From assembly GCA_964443055.1 (NCBI GenBank), contig CAYUBT010000093.1, positions 1 through 10,119 on the forward strand: a stretch of 10,119 nt of DNA. Reading direction: 5' to 3'. Every line of letters begins with the position of its first letter. Position 1 is the stretch's first letter. A program made the position numbers and the translations under genes. The notes under the pieces were generated by a model. The model was not told where the DNA came from, did no database searches, and saw only the letters and a program-made list of their open reading frames with translations. This stretch comes from JADYZU01 sp964443055. Lineage in GTDB: Bacteria; Pseudomonadota; Alphaproteobacteria; Rhodobacterales; Rhodobacteraceae. Below, one piece after another: positions 5,606 to 10,119 of this stretch.

Positions 5606-6985
5606 ATGGACACCCTCATGACCAACGATCCGCGCGCGGTGATCGAAGCCGACCGCGCCCATGTCTGGCACCATCTGGTGCAGCACAAGCCCTTCGAGAC
5701 CAACGACCCCCGCATCTATGTCGAGGGCAAGGGCCTGCGCCTGTGGGACATCAACGGGCGCGAGCATATCGACGCGGTCTCGGGGGCGGTCTGGACGGTG
5801 AACGTGGGCTACGGCCGCGAATCCATCGCCAATGTGGTGCGCGACCAGTTGGTGAAGATGAACTATTTCGCCGGCGCCGCTGGCACCGTGCCCGGCGCGC
5901 AATTCGCTGAGCGTCTGATTGCCAAGATGCCCGGCCTTACCCGCGTCTTCTACGCGAACTCCGGCAGCGAGGCGAACGAGAAGGGCTTCAAGATGGTGCG
6001 CCAGATCGCGCACAAGCATTACGGCGGCAAGAAGCACAAGATCCTGTATCGTGAGCGCGACTATCACGGCACCACCATCGGCTGCCTCTCGGCTGGCGGC
6101 CAGGATGAGCGCAACGCCCAATACGGCCCCTTCGCGCCGGGCTTCGTGCGGGTGCCGCATTGCAACGAATATCAGGCCCAGCCCGAATATGCGGGCGAGG
6201 ATTACGGCGTCCGGGTGGCCGAGGCCATCGAGGAGGTGATCCTGCGCGAAGGGCCCGACACGGTCGGCGCGCTCTGCCTCGAACCGATCACCGCCGGCGG
6301 CGGGGCGATCACGCCGCCCACGGGCTATTGGGAGAAGGTGCAGGAGATCTGCGAGAAATACGACATCCTGCTCCATATCGACGAGGTCGTCTGTGGCATG
6401 GGCCGCACCGGCACCTGGTTCGGCTACGAGCAATTCGGGATCAAGCCCGATATCGTCACCCTCGCCAAGGGCGTGGCCTCCGGCTATGCGGCGATTTCCT
6501 GCTGCGTGACCACCGAACGCGTGTTCGAGATGTTCAAGGATGCCTCGGACCCGCTGGGCTATTTCCGCGACATTTCCACCTTCGGCGGCTGCACCGCCGG
6601 GCCGGCTGCGGCGCTGGAGAACATGCGCATCATCGAGGATGAAAACCTGCTCGAGAACACCACCGCGATGGGTGAGCATCTGCTGATGCGGCTCGAAGAG
6701 CTCAAGGCGAAGCACCCGGTCGTGGGCGATGTGCGCGGCCTTGGCCTGTTTGCGGGTGCCGAACTCGTGCGTGATCGGGAAACCCGCGAGCCGGTCGAAG
6801 AGGCCAGGGTCGGCGCGGTGGCGGCCGATTGTCTGGCGCAGGGCGTCATCATCGGCGCACAGAACCGCTCGGTGCCGGGCTATAACAACAGCCTGCTGTT
6901 CGCCCCGCCGCTGATCGCGACGAAGGACGACATCGACCAGATCACCGGCGCCGTGGACAAGGCGCTGACCAGGGTCTTCGGCTGA
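5606..6985 (+). CDS. tpa: Taurine--pyruvate aminotransferase (class III, PLP)
   Basis: A 459-residue class III (fold type I) aminotransferase, most likely the taurine:pyruvate enzyme that yields sulfoacetaldehyde and alanine, allowing taurine to serve as carbon or nitrogen source. PLP-binding features: NSGSEAN (118-124), RERDYHGTT (149-157), LHIDEVVCGMGRTG (256-269, D259) and the Schiff-base lysine K288 in TLAKGVASGYA. Extended segments such as VWHHLVQHKPFE (20-31), AVWTVNVGYGRE (61-72) and GGQDERNAQYGPFAPGFVRV (164-183) read very like the Roseobacter/Paracoccus Tpa I remember; this recollection supports the substrate call. Related omega-amino acid or beta-alanine:pyruvate transaminases are the alternative. 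Start ATG 5606 has GAGG 6 nt upstream; a second ATG at 5618 is less well placed. The next enzyme (xsc), the transporter tauABC and regulator tauR are absent from the window, so the gene stands alone. A strong hairpin follows the stop. Confidence 0.85.
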   Translation: MDTLMTNDPRAVIEADRAHVWHHLVQHKPFETNDPRIYVEGKGLRLWDINGREHIDAVSGAVWTVNVGYGRESIANVVRDQLVKMNYFAGAAGTVPGAQFAERLIAKMPGLTRVFYANSGSEANEKGFKMVRQIAHKHYGGKKHKILYRERDYHGTTIGCLSAGGQDERNAQYGPFAPGFVRVPHCNEYQAQPEYAGEDYGVRVAEAIEEVILREGPDTVGALCLEPITAGGGAITPPTGYWEKVQEICEKYDILLHIDEVVCGMGRTGTWFGYEQFGIKPDIVTLAKGVASGYAAISCCVTTERVFEMFKDASDPLGYFRDISTFGGCTAGPAAALENMRIIEDENLLENTTAMGEHLLMRLEELKAKHPVVGDVRGLGLFAGAELVRDRETREPVEEARVGAVAADCLAQGVIIGAQNRSVPGYNNSLLFAPPLIATKDDIDQITGAVDKALTRVFG

Positions 6986-6993
6986 GTCAGTGA

Positions 6994-7026
6994 CGGGTCC
7001 GGGGCCGGCGCATCGCCCCGGACCCG
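6994..7026 (+). terminator. Strong hairpin terminator after tpa
   Basis: A perfect 12-bp stem, CGGGTCCGGGGC (6994-7005) with GCCCCGGACCCG (7015-7026), and a 9-nt loop begin 8 nt after the tpa stop codon. There is no T tract, as is common for hairpins at gene ends in GC-rich alphaproteobacteria. It abuts the palindromic repeat that starts at 7028. Confidence 0.65.
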
Positions 7027-7027
7027 C

Positions 7028-7103
7028 CGCCATGGCGAAAAGATGCAGCCGGGCGGCAACCCCGAGACATGGGGCCGGGCTGTCCCGCCTGTGCGCAATG
7101 ACG
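7028..7103 (+). repeat. Palindromic intergenic repeat, degenerate copy A
   Basis: This 76-nt element aligns with the copy at 9310-9389 in the same orientation. The first 36 positions match at about three quarters of bases with a 1-nt indel, including the shared core GGCAACCC (7055-7062). Both copies end in the identical GCAATGACG (7095-7103). Its left terminus CGCCATGGC matches the reverse complement of the right terminus at 7 of 9 bases. A small central stem CCCC/GGGG (7060-7063 with 7071-7074) is present. It is more decayed than copy B. Confidence 0.6.
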
Positions 7104-7135
7104 AGGAGTCGGGACCACATCCGCGCATTTTTCCA

Positions 7136-7165
7136 TTGACGAACGAATCGCCTTTGCCCTAGAAC
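7136..7165 (+). promoter_or_regulatory. Orphan plus-strand promoter
   Basis: TTGACG (7136-7141, 5 of 6) and TAGAAC (7160-7165, 4 of 6) with an 18-nt spacer, preceded by a short T-rich tract (ATTTTTCC, 7127-7134) that could act as an UP-like element. It is among the best promoter matches in the window, yet no plus-strand protein gene follows; zapE lies ahead in the opposite direction. Predicted start is about 7172. Confidence 0.45.
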
Positions 7166-7171
7166 TTGTTG

Positions 7172-7297
7172 TCAAGACGCCATGCACCACAGCCTGAAGG
7201 GGTGTTGCAGGCGAATTGCAGGTCGCGCGGCACGCCGACGGACTGCAGCAGGCAAGGCCAGAGCGGGCGAAAAACAGGGGGCCGGTCAACGGCCCCC
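7172..7297 (+). ncRNA. Candidate small RNA (unrecognised)
   Basis: A transcript from the orphan promoter would carry three possible stems: GCCTG/CAGGC (7192-7196 with 7208-7212), TGCAGGTCG with CGAC and CTGCA (7217-7225 with 7236-7239 and 7243-7247, 3-nt bulge), and the 8-bp GGGGGCCG/CGGCCCCC hairpin (7277-7297). The last stem is primarily the zapE terminator on the other strand and lacks a T-run on the plus strand. No known RNA family was recognised; 6S, SRP RNA and tmRNA signatures are absent. A short frame from ATG 7182 has no ribosome site and runs into antisense of zapE, so coding is unlikely. Confidence 0.22.
7270..7297 (-). terminator. Rho-independent terminator of zapE
   Basis: On the minus strand, 2 nt after the zapE stop, GGGGGCCG (7297-7290) pairs with CGGCCCCC (7284-7277) around a 5-nt loop TTGAC, followed by TGTTTTT (7276-7270). 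This is a canonical intrinsic terminator and the clearest in the window. Confidence 0.88.
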
Positions 7298-7299
7298 GA

Positions 7300-8376
7300 T
7301 CATTTCAGCTCCCGCCCCTCGCCCCAGTCCCGCGCCTGCATTTCCATCAGGCGGCTGGCGGTTCGGGCGAATTCGAAACTGCCCTCGCCCTCGACATAGA
7401 GCCGGTCGGGCGGGGCGGCGGCAGTGCAGTAGAGCCGCGTCCCCGCCTCGTAGAGCGCATCGACAAGGATCACGAAGCGGCGGGCCTGGTTGAAATTCTC
7501 CGACCCCAGCCGGGGAATGTCCTCGAGGATCAGCACCCGGGCCGCGCGGGCAAGCGCAAGGTAGTCGGCCGGGCCGAGCGGCTGGTCGCAGAGTTCATAG
7601 AAGCTCGCCCGCGCGACGCCATCGGCCCAGGCGGGAATGCGCACCTCGCGTCCGTTCACCCCGATCACATGCGGGGTGGAGCGGCCTCCGGTCAGTTCCT
7701 GCCAGATCGCCCCCACCGCTGCGCGGGCCTGCCCGTCGGCGGGGGTGAAATAGCGCTGCGCCTCGCCCTCATGCGCGCGGCGGTGATCCTCGCCGCCGGT
7801 GATCGCGACGATGTCGAGCCGCTCCTCGAGCAGCGCGATGAAGGGAAGGAACAGGGCGCGGTTCAGCCCGTCCTTGTAAAGATCGGCAGGCGGGCGGTTC
7901 GAGGTGGTGACGATGGTGACGCCGCGGTCGAGCAGGCGCTCGAACAGGCGGCCGACGATCATCGCATCCGCGATGTCGTTGATCTCCATCTCGTCGAAGG
8001 CAAGGCAGCGGATGCGACGGGCGATGGTATCGGCCACGGGCAGGATCGCGTCGGTGACGCGATCCGCGCGCGCCTCGTCCATACGTGCCTGCACATCCTG
8101 CATGAATTCATGGAAATGACGGCGCTCGACCGGGGCGGTCAGCGCCTCGACCATCAGGTCCATGAGCATCGACTTGCCGCGTCCGACCCCGCCCCAGAGA
8201 TAGAGCCCGCGCACCGGCGGCGGACGGTGAAAAAGCCGCACCCGGCGCGGGGCGGCAAGCTCCATCGCCACCCGGTCAAGCGCGGCCAGCGCCTGCGCCT
8301 GCGCCGGATCGGGGGCGATTTCGCCCCGCTCGACACGGGCATCATAAAGCGCGGAGACAAGGCCGGGGGCAGGCAT
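7300..8376 (-). CDS. zapE: Cell-division ATPase ZapE (AFG1/LACE1 family)
   Basis: A 358-residue AFG1-like AAA-type ATPase. In E. coli ZapE binds the FtsZ ring late in division and affects it in an ATP-dependent way; mitochondrial relatives (AFG1/LACE1) act in protein quality control. Walker A is GGVGRGKS (62-69, K68), Walker B is CLAFDEMEI (124-132, D128/E129), and a sensor-like TTSNRPP lies at 157-163, followed by LYKDGLNRALFLPFI (166-180), typical of the family. The C-terminal part includes DYLALA (about 273) and RRFVILVDALYEAG, as expected. Length is normal. ATG 8376 is preceded by GAGGGG at 4-5 nt. It lies 44 nt downstream of the SH3 protein gene on the same strand, so the two may be co-transcribed, and it ends in a canonical terminator. 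It acts in the cytoplasm at the membrane. Confidence 0.93.
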   Translation of the reverse strand: MPAPGLVSALYDARVERGEIAPDPAQAQALAALDRVAMELAAPRRVRLFHRPPPVRGLYLWGGVGRGKSMLMDLMVEALTAPVERRHFHEFMQDVQARMDEARADRVTDAILPVADTIARRIRCLAFDEMEINDIADAMIVGRLFERLLDRGVTIVTTSNRPPADLYKDGLNRALFLPFIALLEERLDIVAITGGEDHRRAHEGEAQRYFTPADGQARAAVGAIWQELTGGRSTPHVIGVNGREVRIPAWADGVARASFYELCDQPLGPADYLALARAARVLILEDIPRLGSENFNQARRFVILVDALYEAGTRLYCTAAAPPDRLYVEGEGSFEFARTASRLMEMQARDWGEGRELK

Positions 8377-8420
8377 GGGGCCCCTCTACAATCCTGCCCG
8401 GACGATGAAAAGGGAGGCGC

Positions 8421-8774
8421 TCAGGGACAGTTCCCGGCAAGGCGGAGATAGCGGCCATAGACCCAGCCCTGCGGCGCGGGATTGCCCCAGAGGGGTTCGA
8501 GGCACTGGCCTGCGATGCACTGCACCGCGAACCAGTTTCCGTCGCGGGCGGTGACAGCTACCTGGTCACCGCGATAGAGTTCCCCGGCCTGCGCATAGAC
8601 CGCGCCCGGGCCGGAACGCACGGCAAGGTAACCCTCGCCCCGGTCATGGTCATAATGGAGGATCGGGCGCACATCGACGACATTGCCCGTGCAGCTATCG
8701 GCCATGGCAGGCAATGCTGCAAGAGCGGCCATGCAAAGCGCGCCAAGTCCCGCGCCGCGTGAGATGCTCTCCAT
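8421..8774 (-). CDS. Exported SH3-domain protein
   Basis: A 117-residue secreted or periplasmic protein. A signal peptide (1-25) ends at PAMA before DSC, a good signal peptidase I site. The mature part is a single bacterial SH3 (SH3b/SH3_3) domain: GYLAVRSGPGAVYAQAGEL (48-66), RGDQVAVTARDGNWFAVQC (68-86) and WVYGRYL (104-110). Such domains often bind peptidoglycan or peptides. Cysteines 28, 86, 91 and 116 could give two disulfides. ATG 8774 was chosen because the signal peptide begins there, GAGGG stands 5-6 nt upstream, and a candidate promoter lies at 8812-8840; the open frame runs to 8987 but that extension would precede the promoter and has no signal sequence. No catalytic domain is attached, and the specific role is unknown. 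Confidence 0.85.
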   Translation of the reverse strand: MESISRGAGLGALCMAALAALPAMADSCTGNVVDVRPILHYDHDRGEGYLAVRSGPGAVYAQAGELYRGDQVAVTARDGNWFAVQCIAGQCLEPLWGNPAPQGWVYGRYLRLAGNCP

Positions 8775-8811
8775 GAATGCCCTCTCGGTCCGGATGGACG
8801 ATCCTGAAATG

Positions 8812-8840
8812 ATCGTGGCCCCCGCGCCAGCCCGGGTCAA
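8812..8840 (-). promoter_or_regulatory. Candidate promoter for the SH3 protein (and zapE)
   Basis: Minus strand: TTGACC (8840-8835, 5 of 6) and CACGAT (8817-8812, 3 of 6) with a 17-nt spacer, predicting a start near 8805 and a 30-nt leader. The 12-mer around the -35 (CTGCTTGACCCG) is identical to that before hisN. The rest of the 8775-9034 intergenic stretch shows no further gene; upstream of the small lipoprotein only a weak TAGGAT -10 (9000-9005) was noticed. Confidence 0.4.
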
Positions 8841-9034
8841 GCAGCGGCACGATCCGCTCACGCAGGCTTCATCGGGCCGGATTGCCCGAAGGCTTTCCCC
8901 TCGGCCGGACCCGCCCGGCGCCCGGCAGCGACCCTGACGCGATGACGGGGGGGTCAGGGGACTCTCGCTGGCCTGCTGGCCGGGCATGGCCGGGTATGGT
9001 AGGATGTCCCTGTCCGGACGGGAGAAAAAAATTC

Positions 9035-9301
9035 ATGCGCCTGCCCTTCCTCCTCTCGCCGCTCATCCTGCTCGCCTGCGTCGAGGCGGGGCCGGCTCCC
9101 GCGCTCATCCCGCAGCAGGAAGAGGCCTGCCGGACGGTGATCGCCGACCATATCCGCCGCCCCGAATCCGAGGTCACGGTGCGCTGGCTTTCGGATGACG
9201 GCGGCATCGCCACGGTCGAGGCCGTCGACGGCAACCGCCGCCACACATGCGCGGTCGATGCGACGGGGCGTGTGCTGTCCTACGATCATCCCGACGCGTG
9301 A
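9035..9301 (+). CDS. Small lipoprotein of unknown function
   Basis: An 88-residue protein starting MRLPFLLSPLILLAC, with the lipobox LLAC at Cys15 and Val at +2, so it is a predicted lipoprotein. The mature chain is about 74 residues with a Cys32/Cys72 pair and a pattern EACRTVIADHIRRPESEVTV followed by strands TVEAVDGNRRHTCAV and GRVLSYDHP, which resembles the small PepSY-like fold but is not a firm assignment. ATG 9035 was chosen because the signal peptide begins there and GGGAG lies about 10 nt upstream; the frame is open from 8882 without a convincing start. It is divergent from the SH3 gene and followed within 9 nt by the palindromic repeat. The gene is very short, but the lipobox, the cysteines and the ribosome site support it. 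Confidence 0.72.
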   Translation: MRLPFLLSPLILLACVEAGPAPALIPQQEEACRTVIADHIRRPESEVTVRWLSDDGGIATVEAVDGNRRHTCAVDATGRVLSYDHPDA

Positions 9302-9309
9302 CGCTGCCT

Positions 9310-9389
9310 CGTCATTGCGAGGAGGTGAAGCCGACGTGGCAACCCACCAGTTGACGGGCAGATTGCTTCACCTGCCGCTGGCAATGACG
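9310..9389 (+). repeat. Palindromic intergenic repeat, copy B
   Basis: An 80-nt imperfect palindrome. The termini CGTCATTGC (9310-9318) and GCAATGACG (9381-9389) are perfect 9-bp inverted repeats, the inner arms GGTGAAGC (9324-9331) and GCTTCACC (9365-9372) are perfect 8-bp ones, and a small central stem CAAC/GTTG (9340-9343 with 9350-9353) is possible. From memory, GTCATTGCGAG-ended palindromes of this size are dispersed intergenic repeats in many bacterial genomes, probably MITE/REP-like. It lies between the lipoprotein stop and the dnaX promoter. Confidence 0.8.
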
Positions 9390-9416
9390 GTTCGGCCGAT
9401 GACAATGCGGTCGAGG

Positions 9417-9445
9417 TGGACCGTCGCATCGTCAGGCCCTAGGCT
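9417..9445 (+). promoter_or_regulatory. Candidate promoter of dnaX
   Basis: TGGACC (9417-9422, 4 of 6) and TAGGCT (9440-9445, 3 of 6) with a 17-nt spacer. The predicted start, about 9452, coincides with an in-frame GTG and lies 21 nt before ATG 9473, which has its own GAGG site (9464-9467). Confidence 0.4.
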
Positions 9446-9472
9446 GCGCCAGTGACGAATCCCGAGGCCCGG

Positions 9473-10119
9473 ATGACCGACACGGACGCCAGTTCCCGCC
9501 CCTATCAGGTGCTCGCCCGCAAATACCGGCCCGAGACCTTTGCCGATCTCGTGGGGCAGGAGGCCATGGTGCGCACGCTCCGCAACGCCTTTGCGGCGGG
9601 ACGGATCGCGCAGGCCTTCATCATGACCGGCATCCGCGGCACCGGAAAGACCACGACGGCGCGGATCATCGCCAAGGGCCTGAACTGCATCGGCCCGGAT
9701 GGCACCGGCGACCCGACCACCGAGCCCTGCGGCCAATGCGAGCATTGCGTGGCGATCATGGAGGGCCGCCATGTCGATGTGATGGAGATGGACGCGGCAA
9801 GCCGCACCGGCGTCGGCGACATCCGCGAGATCATCGAGAGCGTCCACTACCGCGCGGCCTCGGCCCGCTACAAGATCTACATCATCGACGAAGTGCACAT
9901 GCTCTCGACCAGCGCCTTCAACGCGCTGCTCAAGACGCTGGAAGAACCGCCGCCGCATGTGAAGTTCATCTTCGCCACGACCGAAATCCGCAAGGTGCCG
10001 GTCACGGTCCTGTCGCGCTGCCAGCGGTTCGACCTGCGCCGGATCGAGCCCGAGGAGATGATCGCGCTCCTTCGCCGCATCGCCACCTCCGAAGGGGCAG
10101 CGATCAGCGATGATGCGCT
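9473..10119 (+). CDS. dnaX: DNA polymerase III subunit gamma/tau (5' part)
   Basis: The first 215 codons of the clamp-loader ATPase that loads the beta sliding clamp and couples polymerase cores at the fork. Visible motifs: YQVLARKYRPETFADLVGQE (11-30), Walker A TGIRGTGKTT (52-61), the zinc-binding cysteines C72, C86, C89 and C92 (NC then EPCGQCEHC), Walker B IYIIDEVHM (135-143), the FNALLKTLEEPP segment (149-160), sensor 1 FIFATTE (165-171) and the SRC arginine-finger motif (181-183). These define DnaX rather than HolB. The C-terminal tau part, and any frameshift site that would make gamma, lie beyond the window. I chose ATG 9473 (GAGG 5 nt upstream); an in-frame GTG at 9452, right on the predicted transcription start, is an alternative. 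The downstream neighbours commonly found (ybaB, recR) are not in the window. Confidence 0.96.
   Translation, partial: MTDTDASSRPYQVLARKYRPETFADLVGQEAMVRTLRNAFAAGRIAQAFIMTGIRGTGKTTTARIIAKGLNCIGPDGTGDPTTEPCGQCEHCVAIMEGRHVDVMEMDAASRTGVGDIREIIESVHYRAASARYKIYIIDEVHMLSTSAFNALLKTLEEPPPHVKFIFATTEIRKVPVTVLSRCQRFDLRRIEPEEMIALLRRIATSEGAAISDDA

Noticed and set aside
5516..7120. A 534-codon open frame on the minus strand across the whole tpa gene
   Set aside because: It is antisense to an unmistakable aminotransferase, has low-complexity composition typical of the opposite strand of GC-rich genes, and shows no recognisable domain.
7298..7308. 11-mer GATCATTTCAG also present on the minus strand near 8798-8814
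   Set aside because: Matches of this length are expected by chance in 10 kb on both strands, and the contexts differ.
7182..7493. Small plus-strand frame after the orphan promoter (ATG 7182)
   Set aside because: No ribosome site, Arg/Ala/Pro-rich shadow composition, and it runs through the zapE terminator into antisense of zapE.
7216..8451. A 411-codon plus-strand open frame over zapE, and similar plus-strand frames at 388-1254 and 1161-2081 over mgtE
   Set aside because: All are codon-bias shadows of recognised genes on the other strand, without ribosome sites or motifs.
8775..8987. N-terminal extension of the SH3 protein to 188 residues
   Set aside because: It would bury the signal peptide inside the protein and begin upstream of the likely promoter.
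1..10119. Search for a defence system, CRISPR array, insertion sequence, prophage, toxin-antitoxin pair or biosynthetic cluster
   Set aside because: No direct-repeat arrays, transposase, recombinase, nuclease or paired small toxin-like genes were seen; all major frames are accounted for by known families.

Overview
The window is GC-rich chromosomal DNA from an alphaproteobacterium, most likely a member of the Rhodobacteraceae (Paracoccus/Rhodobacter/Roseobacter group). This is judged from strong codon bias to G/C in third positions, a taurine:pyruvate aminotransferase that reads very much like the Roseobacter/Paracoccus enzyme, -35 boxes of the form TTGACC (often preceded by C), and an alphaproteobacterial style of MgtE and DnaX. 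No phage, plasmid, insertion sequence, CRISPR, tRNA or rRNA was seen. Genes are densely packed and mostly housekeeping or metabolic.

Layout. Positions 7-1967 (minus): mgtE (Mg2+ channel/transporter, interrupted by a 10-N assembly gap) followed by 5-formyltetrahydrofolate cyclo-ligase, joined by a GTGA stop/start overlap. Positions 2078-3388 (plus): guanine deaminase, divergent from mgtE; its 3' end overlaps the next gene by 31 nt tail to tail. Positions 3358-4447 (minus): two tandem paralogous CAP/SCP-domain lipoproteins. Positions 4572-5393 (minus): HisN-type inositol-phosphatase-family enzyme. Positions 5394-5605: divergent regulatory region with mirrored TTGACC boxes in a long inverted repeat. 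Positions 5606-6985 (plus): taurine:pyruvate aminotransferase, then a strong hairpin. Positions 6986-7299: the only gene-free stretch above 300 nt. It holds the tpa hairpin, a degenerate palindromic repeat, an orphan plus-strand promoter with a possible small RNA, and the zapE terminator. Positions 7300-8774 (minus): an exported SH3-domain protein followed by the ATPase gene zapE. Positions 9035-9301 (plus): a very small lipoprotein. Positions 9310-9389: a second, well-preserved copy of the palindromic repeat. Positions 9473 to the end (plus): dnaX, cut by the window edge.

How they fit together. There is no single pathway. The region combines folate salvage, magnesium uptake, purine (guanine) catabolism, taurine deamination, probable histidine biosynthesis, cell-division ATPase activity and replication clamp loading, plus four small exported or lipid-anchored proteins, three of them with cysteine pairs that could form disulfides. 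I found no convincing undescribed multi-gene system. The observations most worth a second look are the CAP lipoprotein duplication, the mirrored hisN/tpa promoter region, the two palindromic repeat copies, the orphan promoter with structured downstream RNA, and the possible leaderless starts of guaD and dnaX.
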